DNA of 64,000 nucleotides, from NCBI GenBank assembly GCA_963576475.1, contig OY754968.1, forward strand, positions 18,178,734-18,242,733, read 5' to 3'. Below, piece after piece: positions 39,862 through 53,821 of the stretch. Position 1 is the first letter of the stretch. The number at the start of each line of letters is the position of its first letter. A model generated the notes under the pieces. It saw only the letters and a list, made by a program, of their open reading frames with translations, had not been told where the DNA came from and did not search any database. The position numbers were made by a program, and so were the translations under genes. This DNA is from Molanna angustata (Eukaryota > Arthropoda > Insecta > Trichoptera > Molannidae).

Positions 39862-40085
39862 AATGATATTTTTTGACAAATTATTAACATCCAATAGATA
39901 CGATGTTGGAATATCACGTAAACCAGCCGATGACAGGTCGTAAGCCCTGTAGGTAAATAGAAATCCTGGTTCTTCTATTATATTCCAACTTCGTTTCTAT
40001 CGAGATGTTAAAAATATGTCAAAAAATATTATTGACTCCCGACAGGGAATGAAATCCAATGTATGCGTATATGCAACTTTTAAAA
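39862..40085. mobile_element. palindromic element P, older copy
   Basis: AATATCACG-side and ATATTCCAACTTCG-side arms are imperfect inverted repeats (ATTAACATCCAATAGATACG versus CGTTTCTATCGAGATGTTAA). They are followed by GACTCCCGACAGGGAA and CCAATGTATGCGTATATGCA, the same 3' segment that follows the perfect palindrome at 61.5 kb. Confidence 0.65.
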
Positions 40086-41095
40086 AATATTCGGTTTTGA
40101 ATATGCGACAGCAATAGGTGCAAAAATTTCATATTTTTAAGCTCGACAGCGACCCCTAAAATTGAAGAACAAAAATAAGAAGCACCCTAGTATGTACTGT
40201 ATGTAGTTGAGGTAAAAAAATATGTTTTCGTGGAGCTGCACTATTTTATAAGGGTAAAAAAATATCTTGAAAATATTGAAATCAAAACAACCATGCAGTA
40301 CAAAGTGATTAGAATATAACGCGCTGAGGAGAAGGGTAGAGGTGGTATGGAAAATTATAAAAAATATAATGTCACAATAAAAATAGACAAAAAATAATAT
40401 AAGTATTAAAAAAATAATAAGTTAGTAAAAAATAATCACAAGTATTTAGATAAGTAGGTAGGTATGTACTTTTTAAGAGATTATAGAAATATCAATACAG
40501 AAATAATATGAAAAGCAACACGATGAATGGCAGATTTATGGCAAAGGGGAAAATCGATACAGAAACCTGATAAAAAAATATGAACAGGTATACAAACAGC
40601 ATTCAGTAAATAACCTCTCGTTTTCATTGTGTATCAAATCTGTTGAGTCATCATTTGCAAAACAGGAACACAATATTGCCAATATGAGCAAAAAATAAAT
40701 GTTTGTTTGCTATGTTGGCGTGCAGAAACAAATACAAACCGAACTCCTATATACCAACCAAATAATAACTGCTTAGTGGTGATGTATTTCGCTATACTGC
40801 AACAGAGATTCAGAACCATTTGATGGAAAATACTTAATTTGACGTTTAATTTTAAAACTATAAATTGTTTGTAAATAAAAACTTTGAATAATTTAAGGCA
40901 TAATTGATTGAATAAACAAAAATAATATGATCCACAATAAATTATACATAAAAAACTAAACGTAATCACACAATAATAACAAATATGTCAAATATACATT
41001 CTATAAGCGCATTTAATATGAGACTTATGAAATTATGAATAATTATTTACCCGAGTAAAAAATATAATTGAAGTTTTATTTATAATGGAATATTA
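40086..41095. other. no gene recognised
   Basis: AT-rich. The 111-codon minus-strand frame at 40634-40969 is Cys/Phe-rich low-complexity translation with no motif. Confidence 0.4.
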
Positions 41096-43653
41096 TCTAA
41101 AGTAATAAAGCAATCAAAATGTTAGTGTATGTGTGTGTGTATGTGTGTGTGTGTGTGTTTGTCTCACGCCTTCTGAAAAACCAAGAGCATCTAAAAATCT
41201 AATTTATGTGCGAACATGTACCAGTATACCTGATGCAGTGTCACGCTAAAAAGAATGCGATAAAAATGCTGAATTTTAAAAATATTTAAATAATTATTTT
41301 TTTCATACAAAATTTTCCAAGTCATATCTGTCAAAAAAGTGTACATTTTGCACGCAAATATCTGTTAGTTTAAAAGTTAGAAGTACGTATTTACACAAAA
41401 AAAATATATTTTGAAGTATAACTTAGCGTTTGAGTGAAAAACATGGTGAATATTTGGTATAATTATAATGTTTAACTTATTTTTAATGTAAGCGTTTTGT
41501 ACATGAACGCCGCCATTTTAATATCTTTTCATACAATATTTCATTTTCCTACCGAATGAATATGTTCTTGAAAATAATAAACCTTTGAATTAAATGTAAT
41601 TATGAAATAATAAAATGAAACACAAGACATTACAGCAAGTTTTAAGACATATATTGTAAAAATGTGTTTATTATTAGTAAAGATATAGGCATAATAAAAT
41701 TGCATAATTTGTAAATAATATTTGATTTTTCTGACAATTTTCATTTTTATGGCATCGAACAAACCAATGTATGTAGGTACCTACATATTCAAAAAATGTC
41801 TCAAACCATTTGATATTTTTTACGTATTGGAATGGTTACTATGGTAACGGAAAGATTCTGATATTCAAATAAAATTTGTTATGAATCGAATTTATTTAGA
41901 ACATTGTTGTAGGTAGGTACCTACCTATTATTATTTACTTACAAATCAACAATATACTGATTTCCTATCGGAAAATTATTTTATTTATTTATTTATGAAT
42001 GTATGAATGTATGCAAGCGATGTGCTCCTAAACCGTATGTCCGATTACAATGAAACTTTGGCGAATTGTCGAGCGTGTGCCCGAGGTGGTTTCTGGATTT
42101 AAACTTTTTTCTTATTCTTCTTCTTCTTCGTGTATTTGGTCATTTTACCAATGAAAGCGGAATATCCTGGGAAAAGAAGGTCCGACTGTCCCTCCATCTC
42201 TTCGCAGGTCTTCCAGGACGGTTTCTGGATTTAAACTTTTTTCTTCTTCTTCTTCATCGTGTATTTGGTCATTTTACCTATAAAGGTGGAGTATCCTGGG
42301 AAAAGAAGACGGTGCTTACATCTCTTCGCGGTTCTTCCAGGATGGTTTCTGGATTTAAACTTTTCTTACCCGAATGAAGGGACGGGATATAATTGAAGGG
42401 AAGGGAGGCACTAAAGGGCCTGAAGGGACGGGAGGTATTAAAGGGCCTGAAGGGACGGGAGGTACTGAAGGGCCTGATTGGAAGGGACGTGATGAGGGAT
42501 TGAAGGGACGGGATGTACTGAAGGGCCTGATGGGACGGGAGGTACTGAAGGGTCTGAAGCGACGGCTCCTGGAGTCTAATTATTTTTCTTCTTAATTTTA
42601 TGTAGACCTTTAAGGACAGTTTTAATACATACTATTTCCTATAGATTAATCTTCTTCTTCTTTTATGAAGACCTTTTGCTCAGTTTTTATACAATCTATT
42701 TCCAATAGTCTAATTCTTCTATTTTATGTATTTTTTCTTATTTTATGTAGACCATTGGGATTTTTTAAACAAACTATTTCTTATAGTCTTATACTTATTC
42801 TTCTCTTTTTTATTTAGACTTTTGGGTTCGTTTTAAGTCTAATAGTCTATTGTGCAGAAATATTATTAACGATATGCACACTTGATGAAAATACATATGT
42901 AAAAACGAATGGGATGTGGGATGTGAAGATGTAACCTGCACTAGAATCTTTTCAATACTTTTGTTTAATCAAATTTAAACCATTTATATCATCCTATTTT
43001 AAATAATTTTTAACACCTACATAATATATTTGATTTCGTTGACAATATTTAAAGAAAGGGAGCTGTGGCCATTACTGAATTCTTCACAACGTTTATATTC
43101 AAATTATTTACCATAGTTTAAGTCTTCTTCTTCTTCGTTAATGTAGACTTTTGTGTCAATTTTAAGTTCATCAGTCTAATTGTGCAAAAATATAATGCAC
43201 ACTTGATGAAAAAATATAAAACGAATGGGATGTGACCAACACTGGATCTTTTCAGTACATTTGTTTAATCAAATTTTAACCACATCCCAACATCCAAAAT
43301 TACTAAATATTCAATAGGAAAGTACATATTACAATTTGTTTTCGATGATTATATTTAAAAATGGGGGTTGTGGCCAAACCAATCTCTTTACAATGTTGAT
43401 AAACAGTCATATTTAAAACCATTTCGAATAGTGAAGAAATTGTATATTATACTTCATTCACACTTTATAGCAATATATAAAAAATAATGGGTTGTGGCCA
43501 TCACTTGAACATTTTACAATCAAATTCAATCATATTTCAAACCACTTTTCACAGTCCGATATTGCAAAATAATTGGGTGACAATATTATAAAAACGATTG
43601 CTTTTTCCTTCACAATTTTACATTCTTGGCCAACGGCGGGACATAAAAGCTAG
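41096..43653 (+). mobile_element. Helitron A of a head-to-tail pair (non-autonomous)
   Basis: It starts TCTAAAGTAATAAAGCAATC and ends GGGACATAAAAGCTAG. The base before it is A. It is followed at once by a second copy that starts with the same TCTAAAG. The first ~880 bp match copy B closely, then A carries a private insert (41975-42575), then tandem units again shared with B. There is no Rep/helicase. The 3' hairpin is weak (GCC-AAC-GGC). A (GT)n stretch lies at 41129-41158. Confidence 0.85.
41975..42575 (+). mobile_element. insert in Helitron A derived from the 31-kb Helitron family
   Basis: ATGAATGTATGAATGTATGC, ACAATGAAACTTTGGCGAAT, the TTCTTCTTCTTC-containing ~130-bp units and seven or so GAAGGGACGGGAGGTACT-type minisatellite units are the counterparts, in the opposite orientation, of 31.2-32.6 kb. 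Copy B lacks all of it. The minisatellite is short here and expanded at 31.4 kb. Confidence 0.72.
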
Positions 43654-44569
43654 TCTAAAGTAATAAAGCAATCAATATGTTAGTTTATGTGTGTGTGTGT
43701 GTGTGTGTGTGTGTTTGTCTCACGCCTTTTGAAAAACCAAGAGCATCTAAAAATCTAATTTATGTGCGAACTTGTACCAGTATACCTGATGCAGTGTCAC
43801 GCTAAAAATAATGCGATTAAAATGCTGAATTTTAAAGATATTTCAATAATTATTTTTTTCATACAAAATTTTCCAAGTCATATCTGTCAAAAAAGTGTAC
43901 ATTTTGCACGCAAATATCTGTTAGTTTAAAATTTAGAAGTACGTATTTACACGAAGAAAATATATTTTCAAGTATAACTTTAAGTGAAAAACATGGTGAA
44001 TATTTTGTATAATTATAATGTTTAACTTATTTTTAAAGTAAGCGTTTTGTACATAAACGCCGCCATTTTAATATCTTTTCATACAATATTTCATTTTCCT
44101 ACCGAATGAATATGTTCTTGAAAATAATAAACCTTTGAAATAAATGTAATTATGAAATAATAAAATGAAACACAAGACATTACAGCAAGTTTTAAGACGT
44201 ATATTGTAAAAGTCTGTTAATTATTAGTAAAGATATAGGCATAATAAAATTGCATAATTTGTATATAATATTTGATATTTCGGACAATTTTCATTTTTAT
44301 GGCATCGAACAAACCAATGTAGGTACCTACATAATATTATTCAAAAAATGTCTACAAACCATTTGATATTTTTTACATGTTCTATGGTTACTATGGTTAC
44401 GGACACATTCTGATATTCAAATAAAATTTGTAATAAATCGAATTCGAATTAGTTTAGAACATCATTGTAGGTAGGTACCTACATACATACCTAATACTAC
44501 TTAAAAACCAACAATATGCTAATTTCGTATAGGAAAATTATTAAACTATCTTAGGTTAACTACAATACA

Positions 44570-45540
44570 CATGTCATTCTATCTACAAACTATTTCCTAT
44601 AGTGAAATTCTTCTTTTATTTAAGTAGACCTTTGGGTGATTTTTTATACAAACCATTTCTTGGAGTTTAATTCTTCTTCCTCTTCTTTTGTGAAATCATT
44701 TGGGACAGTTCATAAATAAACTATTTCCTATAGTCTAATTTTTCTTTTTCTTAATTTATGTAGACCTTGGGTGAGTTTTTATACAAACTATTTCCTATAG
44801 TCTAATTCATCTTCTTCCTCTTCTTTTATGTAGCCTATTGGGTGAGTTTTTATACAAACTTATTCCTATTATCTAATTCTTTTTCTTCTTATTTTATGTA
44901 GACCTCTGGGCCAGTTTTGATACCAACTATTTCTTTTAACGTAATTCTTCTTTTTCTAATTTTATGTAGACCTTTGTTGAATTTTGTATAAACTAACTTC
45001 CTATAGTCTAATTTTTCCTCTTTTATGTAGACCAAGGGAGAGTTTTCATACAAACTTTTCCTTTAGTCTAATTCTTCTTCGTCTTCTTTTATGTTGACCT
45101 TTGCGTTAGTTTTTATACAATCTATTTCCTGACCTATAATTATTCTTCTAATATGTAGACCTTTGGGTCAGTTTTTATATTAACTACTTTCTATAGTCTA
45201 ATTCTTCTTTTTCTTATTTTTTGTAGATCTTTTGGTTAGTTTTTATGAAAACTATTTCCTTTAGTCTAATTCATCGTTTTCTTATTAAATGTAGACGTTG
45301 GGTGAATTTTATATAAAATATTTCCTATAGTTCAATTCATCTTCTTCTTCTTTTATGAAGACCATTTGGTCAGTTTTTTATATAATACATTTACTATTGT
45401 GTAATTCTTCTATTGCATCTTTTATGTAGACCATTGGGTCAGTTTTTATTACAAACTATTTGTTATAGTCTTATACTTATTCTTTTTTTTCATTTAGTAT
45501 TTTGGGTTAGTTTTAAGTCTTATAGTCTATTGTATAGAAA
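44570..45540. repeat. ~65-bp tandem repeat array in Helitron B
   Basis: Roughly 14 to 15 degenerate units built on TTATGTAGACCTTTGGGT, CAGTTTTTATACAAACTATT and TCCTATAGTCTAATTCTTCT. A shorter array (about four units) is at 42590-42850 in Helitron A. Confidence 0.85.
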
Positions 45541-46240
45541 TATTATAAACAACATGCACACTTGATGAAAATACATAAAACGAATGGGATGTGACCATCA
45601 CTAGAATCTTCTCAATACTTTTTTTCAATCGAAATTTACACCATTTATTATATCATCATATATTGCTTAATTTTCAATAACTACATATTTGATTTTGATG
45701 ACAATATAATAAAAAATCGGGGTTGTGACCATTACTGGACTCTTCACAACGTTTATATTTAAATTAAAAACTATTTAAGTCTTCTTCTGTAATGTAGATC
45801 AGTTTTATTGTGCAAAAATATAATAATCTATAGGTATGCACACTTGACGAAAAATATAAAAACGAATGGGATGTGACCAACACTAGAATCTTTTCAATAC
45901 TTTTGTTTATTTAATTTTTAAGCCATTCCCCATCATCCAAAATTACTAAATGTTTAAAATACATTTGCGTTCGATGACAATATATAAAAATAGGGGTTGT
46001 GGCCAAATCCAAACTCTTTACAACGTTGTCTCTTTATAATCAGTCTTATTTAAAACCATTTACCATAGTCCATGCGTGCAGAAATTGTATGTACCTACTT
46101 ATATATAAAAACAAATGGGTTGTGGCCATCACTTGAACATTTTACATCGCTTAAACTCAATTAAATTTCAAACTACTTTTCATACTACGAATTAGCAAAT
46201 ATTTTTTGTGACAATATTATATAAACGATTGCTTATTCCT
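45541..46240. repeat. ~170-190 bp tandem units in Helitron B
   Basis: Units contain ATGCACACTTGATGAAAA, AACGAATGGGATGTGACCA and GGGTTGTGGCCA. Matching units lie at 42850-43620 in Helitron A and, inverted, at 26.07-26.40 kb. Confidence 0.78.
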
Positions 46241-46284
46241 TCACTAATTTACATTCTTGGCAAACGGCGGGACATAAAAGCTAG

Positions 46285-46533
46285 TATTTAATAAAATATA
46301 GTCAAAAATATTCATCAAACAAAATTTTGACATTATGCAAAATTTGAATTTTTTTCTTGAATCAATGTGTCCTTAATCAAACAAGTAGATTGATTATACG
46401 AGAAAATACGCTTATTTATTTAATTTTCAGTTATTGATATTGTTGGTATATTTAGAACAAGAATCCCTGCATTACAAACCCAGTGATGGATAAAATCGAT
46501 AAAATAGTCCGAGAGATACCAAATTTTTCGATG
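46285..46533. other. short unassigned spacer
   Basis: AT-rich sequence between the Helitron pair and the next TIR element. Confidence 0.4.
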
Positions 46534-47019
46534 AACAATTTTTTAATGCCTGGTTTTTCTATATATTCTTCCTTATTGAATATAGGTACGAAAAACGTAA
46601 GTCTGGCACCTGGGAGTTGTTGTGTTTACCAGTGCGCATCCTCTATGTAGGTAAAAATTGCAGATATTAGCATAATTTGAATACCTATAATTAGTACTTG
46701 TTTGTGGTTTGTGCCTATAAAATACCTATAAAAGATTTACTTACTGTTAATAAAATATGTCAAAAAAGAATAAATATTTTTTTCAGAAATCTTTCCGGGT
46801 GTGCGCTGAATATCATTGTAAATAAATGAGTGGTATAACAGCACAAAAAGGACTTAAACAGATATAAATGAAACTGAAAAGGTCTGCAATTTTCACCTAT
46901 ATAAAGGGGATGAGCACTTGTAAACGCTACCACTCTCAGGTGCAAGACTAACCTTTTCATACCTATATTCAATAAGGAAAGAAATATAAAAAAAACTTGC
47001 CATTAAAAAATGAATTGTT
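46534..47019. mobile_element. ~486-bp TIR element with ~130-bp arms
   Basis: The left arm 46534-46664 (TTTTTAATGCCTGG, TTCCTTATTGAATATAGGTA, AAAATTGCAGA) is inverted on the right at 46883-47019 (TCTGCAATTTT, TACCTATATTCAATAAGGAA, CCATTAAAAAATGAATTGTT). The arms differ at several sites. The interior has no recognisable frame. Confidence 0.78.
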
Positions 47020-48035
47020 TTTTGACGTTACTATCTCTTACGGTCTTACTTATTAGATTTCATTAAAAGCTTACTAAACGCGCAACTAGATACTCACAAC
47101 TAGATCGGTATTAAAAAATCTTACTTACAAACGAATACTAAGATGTGACTAACTAGTTCACCAAATTGTTTACGAACACCCTCATTTATTTATTTCATAT
47201 GGCCGCATTGGCTTCACACATGTCAAAAAATAGATGAATTCATGTAATTTTTGGATAAATGACATCGAAAATAAAATAAAAACCGCGTTGTGTCGTGTTG
47301 AGTCAATTTAAACACGATTGCGATGAACAATAACAACGAAAAACGTTATGGATTAAACTTTTCTGTCAATCTCAAATATGAATCGGATCATATGTGAAAG
47401 ATCAGTTGTTTTGAAATATTTGGTATGACTCGTAAACCAAGCGTTAAAGAATCTCTCGACCTGTCCTAACTTGACGTCTATGAAATAAAGGTGTAGTAAA
47501 ATAGTCACGGTTTATAAATAAACTTTTTCGTTAATCACGCTCCATTACCAGGTACTTTAGATAATTTACGTTTATAAGTAAGACGGTTAGACTATAAGTA
47601 TTCGATAAAATATACAACAAATCCAGAAAACAAATTGAATCGGAAAAACTCGAGGATTTCAAACTAAAACGATAATATTTTAAATCATAACAAATTTGTA
47701 CTGAATAAATTGATAGTATGTAAACACTAATATCCCTGGAGTTTGTAAATCATTACTGGAAAACCTTTAACTAAAACAAACATTAATGTGGATCAGACCA
47801 AAAATATACCACGAAATTTAGGATACAAAACAACAACTAGTTTTATAATAGTCAGAAGGGAGTTGTATAGAAAGGATCAAAACATTACACACATTCATTT
47901 ACCAAAATTCGTTAATTAATCAAAAAACTAAATTGGGTCGGCCTATTTTCGAGTTCATTAAATCAACATATAATATGTACCTACTTCTGTCAATGAAATG
48001 ATTATTTTAATATGAGTTGAGTTCAATAGAGCTAT
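47020..48035. other. no gene recognised
   Basis: AT-rich unique-looking sequence. Confidence 0.4.
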
Positions 48036-48039
48036 GAAA

Positions 48040-48255
48040 TGTTACTTCGGCCATATTCTGAGAGGTGAAAAATATGCCATCCTGATGTCATGAAGGGAAA
48101 ATCGAGGGTCGTAGAGGGGTCGGAAGAAGGCAACTTTCCTGGCTTCGAAATATCCGGGAATGGACCGGTATGAGAATTGTGGAGGAGCTGTTTCATACTG
48201 CCCAGGACAGGGAGACTTCTGTATCGTGGTCGTCAACGTCGGGGGGATCCAACTT
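48040..48255 (+). pseudogene. LINE ORF2 C-terminal relic, third family
   Basis: CYFGHILRGEKYAIL is read first. After a frameshift near 48091, EGKIEGRRGVGRRQLSWL then RNIREWTGMRI follow, and then EELFHTAQDR. FGHxLRGEKY...GRRxxGRRxxSWLxNxREW is a well-known C-terminal block of insect non-LTR polymerases. It is dead and short. Confidence 0.78.
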
Positions 48256-48489
48256 CAATTATTTGGATACATAGCCAGGAGAAAAACAAGAATGCTTCGA
48301 AATGCTCGTTGTGATGGCCAGCTTGAACACATTACCATGGAGACGGGCCACTCAATCATTAGGATAAGCACGAGAGTGAGTGAGTTCATCCGATTGTGGT
48401 GAAACTTTTTGATAGCAGTTAATTCAGAATTATCCTTTTATGAAGCTGAACACCAAATGTTTTGTAGGTTGTAATTTTACTAACATTAA
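48256..48489. other. unassigned stretch before the second nest
   Basis: It may include more decayed LINE (GC-richer up to 48400). TTAACATTAAG abuts the TA tract. Confidence 0.4.
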
Positions 48490-49666
<1,177 letters not shown>

Positions 49667-49668
49667 AA

Positions 49669-50464
49669 CTTCGAATGCGAAATTGTACGAATAACAATTT
49701 TTCGAAAAACAGTTATCAGAATGATAATTGTCCGAAAGCAAATTATTCGAACTAACATTTGTTGGAAAACCAATTGACCGAATTTTATATATTTTTGTGT
49801 CATTATGTTGCCTCCTTTGACATATTTGTTGCCAGTAAAATACATTCGATGAAGACTATTATTACGTCTTGTTGTATTATTGTTGGGTACGTATGTTTGT
49901 ACATTTTTAATAATTGATGTTTAACAGCGCGGTGCGTCGCCATGTTGTTTATTCCATAGATTTTTACTATACATAATAATATACTATGTAGATGTAGTAC
50001 TCCGTGCAAAAAGTTAGTTATGGAATATCGCGCGTTTGACGTTTTGGTTGACAACATATTTCATTTTTCCTTACATTTCAACACATCCTAAATAAATTTT
50101 CTCTAAATCTAAATAAACAGAGTGTTTTTTACGACAAATAAATCCAGAAACAATTCACATTAGTCGTTATTCTCTATGGAAAAACGATGTACTAAAACGT
50201 CGAAAATCCCCCGGAAAAATGCCTCTCTTCGATTCATACAAAATTCTCATCTAGTATATAATAATAAAAATCTATGCATTATTCCTCTCACAATACTACC
50301 AACATGACGTTATAAAAAATCGAACAATTGTAATTTCTGATAATTGTGTGTTCGGAAAATTGTTTTTCGAAAAAATGCGATTCGAATGATTGCCATTCGT
50401 AAAATTGATTTTCGTAAAATTGAGCATTCGAATAATAATTTTTCGAATAATTTTCCTGTCACCG
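49669..50464. mobile_element. element with inverted TTCGA-ending arrays, copy B
   Basis: It matches copy A (17178-18014) along its length. The first two left units are missing at the PLE junction. The right array (about 50325-50455) has one AAATCAATTTTACGA unit fewer than copy A. The internal GTTTGTACATTTTTAATAAT and CAGCGCGGTGCGTCGCCATG strings and the nested MITE are shared. Confidence 0.82.
49954..50276. mobile_element. nested TIR MITE, copy B
   Basis: CCATAGATTTTTACTATA on the left and AATAATAAAAATCTATG on the right. It sits at the same place within the host element as copy A, so it was already there when the composite moved. Confidence 0.75.
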
Positions 50465-50880
50465 CGAGAAGTAGGTAGATGATCACTAGAGGCAGTTGAA
50501 TATTGCGCCTCCCCTAAAGCGTCAAGGAATCGCATCAAGAGGAAATTATAATTAACAAAGTTATGACATGTTTAGTGGCTGACAAAATACTACGTGCATA
50601 GCAGCTTAACACTATCATCATTATGTCATAATATTGAGTTATGAGACTTGGCAAAATCAACATACCAGATTGTGGTGGTTACAGAGTTTTCACAGAATTT
50701 TCTTTGACTAAAGTTTGAGTATGTACATAGGTATGTAGGTATAATGTATACATGTTTGTTTCTCGTGTTTAATACAGAGCATAATCTAGTGGTGCGCAAA
50801 TAAAAGAACTTGGATCTCCAATGGTACGTCGCAATATATAATGAAGGATTTTCTTTAAAAGAATAAGTAGGCATCGATCA
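50465..50880. other. no gene recognised
   Basis: Short AT-rich spacer without a defined element. Confidence 0.4.
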
Positions 50881-51200
50881 AAGATTTCCATATAATATAC
50901 TAATAGATGGAGTAATACGTGCAATAAGTGAGTCATGGTATATACATGTTTGATTTCTTGGTTGGCAACATATTGCAGTTTTCCATACATTTAAACACTT
51001 CCTAGATAAGTGTTCCCTAAATCGTGTGTTTTTTTTTCGACTAATAAATCCGAAAACAATTCACATTAGTCGTTATTCTCTATAGAATAACGATGTTTTC
51101 TGTCCACCTTGTGATCAAAAGACCAGCGAAAAAATCCTCACTGCGATTCATACAAAATTTGCTAACTGCGACATCTATTATATAATATGAAAATCTATGG
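50881..51200. mobile_element. TIR MITE, solo copy C
   Basis: AGATTTCCATATAATATACT on the left is inverted at the right end (TATAATATGAAAATCTATGG). Inside, CGTGCAATAAGTGAGTCATG and CACATTAGTCGTTATTCTCT match the nested copies at 17.53-17.72 and 49.99-50.18 kb with clear divergence. No TTCGA arrays flank it. Confidence 0.72.
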
Positions 51201-52731
51201 CATCGATAAATTAGAAGATAGTGAAAAAATATTCATAAAATCGGTAGCCTATATACCCCCACCAATATAGCCTATATAGCCTATATACTGAGTCATTTCT
51301 CATTTAGCGTTCTCGCGGTAGTCACATTCAATAAACATCATGTAATCGAACACATCAGTATTATTTCGTCACATAAAAAATTAATAATAAAAATTATTCA
51401 TAAAATCAAAGTATATAAAATTTAGAAAAACGACACGAAAAAGCAAAAAGAAAGTGACTTTTCTTACTTACATAAAAAGAAAATAAAAATGCTTTTTGAA
51501 TTAACCCTATTCAACTTCTTAAAGCCACGAAGAGTTATTTTTATATGATGCGTGTCGAAATGTACCGTTTCTACGTCGGGATGTGCAACAAATTCTCTGA
51601 AGTGATGTGTTTAGGTTAGTGGAATTGTACCACACTTGGACAACACACGCGAGCACACTCGCCAACAATACAAACAGAACTCGAAATACAAGTGGAAAAT
51701 CCTTGGGCTTTGTGCATCAAGCGGGTCAAAACTTATAAGGGGGGACGGAAACGCACGCACGCAAGTGACACGCATGTACGCACTCACGCACGCACACGAT
51801 CGCACACAGACACTCTAAATGTTCCAACCATGTTTAAACCATGTTCAATGTAGACCTGGCCATACAAAATCTCGCGGATCTTGGATTGAAACTTTGTTGA
51901 CCTGTGAAGAGAAATAAATTATCTTGAATTTTCTTGACAGTTGATTAAAGAACCATGTTATCTGTTCAAAACTTTGGTTGTTAAAACAATAGTATTTCTC
52001 GAGACTACAATACGTGCGTAACCCTAGAAAATAACACCTCATAATATAGTTATTTTAATGCTTATTCTATATATTATATTATATTAATCGAATGAGAATA
52101 TATTATATTCTCATTCGATTCCCTCTGCAGAGTCTGTATAAAGTATTTATGCTATTGTACAAGGTATAACGCAAAAAAGTCCAATAATATTAAAAGTAGG
52201 TATTGGATGTCTGTGACTGCCGTGACGTGTATAGTACACCTCTCTCTCTGTGCTAAGGTGGCGTGGCGGGGGGACACCCGGTACAATGTTTAATTAAACT
52301 GATATCACCGTTTGACAGACACTTAGTAACAACAATGGAGTGTCGTCTCCGTTCGAGAATTTATCTGCGTTGTTAATTAAATCTCGAGTCGAGGAGTTCT
52401 CACAAACGAAAGATAAGGACGAAAGGAAGTGTGGATGTAACGAACCCGTGTTTTGTTTGTTATTGGTGCATATGGAAATAAAAATATTGATCCAAGATTT
52501 CAAAGTGATTCCGGCGAATATTTTTACACATATCTTCAAAATATATTTTTGAATAACGATAGATTATGTATTGTGTTATACTCTTAAAAATACATTATAT
52601 TATTGTTACGTGGGCAAAGACAATAAACTTTAGAGATCATACTTTTTAAATTAAAAAAAAATGATAATTTCGATAAAATTCTCAGATAATTTCACCTAAA
52701 GCCAAAACTGCCAGGCAATTCCGGTTAAAAG
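51201..52731. other. no firm gene; scattered repeat pieces
   Basis: GGGCTTTGTGCATCAAGCGG at 51704 resembles GGGCTTTGCATAAAGCGG at 61918, an unnamed dispersed repeat. A perfect hairpin lies at 52086-52120 (AATCGAATGAGAATA with its complement). The frame at 52340-52552 (MSSPFENLSALLIKSRVEEF...) sits in a less AT-rich block and might be a decayed retroelement ORF, but I recognise no domain. Confidence 0.4.
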
Positions 52732-52854
52732 GTGGAATCAAAAATCTCATGATTACCCATATCTTATGGAGTTCTATAATATCTTAATATATCATAGAAC
52801 ACCATAAGATAATTATATCCATGATATGGGTTGTCGTGAGGGTTTTGATTCCAC
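52732..52854. mobile_element. 123-bp foldback MITE
   Basis: GTGGAATCAAAA...ACCCATATC on the left is inverted at the right as GATATGGGT...TTTTGATTCCAC, with a second inverted pair CTTATGG/CCATAAG inside, so nearly the whole unit can fold on itself. Confidence 0.75.
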
Positions 52855-53820
52855 TGTATGACCGTACTTGCCCACCTGGTTAACATAAGTTTTAAGAAGA
52901 TAGTACCTATCTTAAAATGATAGAAAAGTTCAAACTTTTTTAAATTTTTTTTTTATAATTAAGTATTTCTAAGAAATACTCAATTATATATTTTCAAACA
53001 ATTTAAAATATTGATAACATATTCTATTAAAGCACATGAGACGATTTTTTTTTATTTCACTGATTTTCATAAACGACAATGACCGGTATCGGTCTTTTAA
53101 AGACTACTAACAGCGTATATCCAATTTTTACGTCATTTCTCAAATCAAAGAATTTAAGACTGCTTTTGCTCGTGGTTCTTCAAATTATCATTACTGAAAT
53201 AAGGCCAAACAACGACATTTTTTAACACAGAATTTATTTCTATCTTTAAATTCTCTTTGATTGCGTCAAATGAATGTTTCGAAACGATGGTTCATGGATT
53301 TTGACTTCGATACTATGAAATCTAGCACAAAACGACATCTAGCAATGAACGTACAAAACGAACTTCCAAACTGGCATATATAGATAAGTATGTATGCATT
53401 ATGTAAGTTAATATTACTTTAAATAAATGTCTTATAATTATTATTTGAAGAGGGATATGACAAGGGTGCATAATATAATATGTATACATATCTTTCGTTG
53501 CCAGATATAAATTTAGGTATCTAGACAAACACAATGGTACGGTAAGCATGCTCCAGATGGAATGTTTTGATTGGGGTACAGGAAGATCTCCTTTAGAAGC
53601 TTTTCCGACCACATGTCGCACTTATTGACACACGTCCTATTGATATAATCGAATTTTGCGAGACAGAAGACTTGCAAATAAAAAAAGGATTGGAATTTAT
53701 CATAAAAGTCACACGCATACGTAAGGCAGTAAAGGTTTCGAAAAATCTATATGTATATTTCTTTTGAATTTGAAAACCTTCGACCATATGTTTTTTGAAT
53801 TCCCAATCCACAACGAAATG
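52855..53820. other. no gene recognised
   Basis: AT-rich. The frames at 53322-53811 (minus) show no motif. Confidence 0.4.
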
Positions 53821-53821
53821 A

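Larger units (their letters stand above)
43654..46284 (+). mobile_element. Helitron B of the head-to-tail pair
   Basis: It begins TCTAAAGTAATAAAGCAATC directly after the CTAG of copy A and ends GGGACATAAAAGCTAG, followed by T. Taking A and B together, the outer flanks are ...ATATTA and TATTTAATA..., the A/T target expected for a single insertion. The first 880 bp resemble copy A with scattered differences (substitutions and small indels). There is no coding capacity. Confidence 0.85.

Noticed and set aside
42066..42595. Frames at 42066-42377 and 42374-42595 as genes
   Set aside because: They are translations of Helitron tandem units and the diverged minisatellite.
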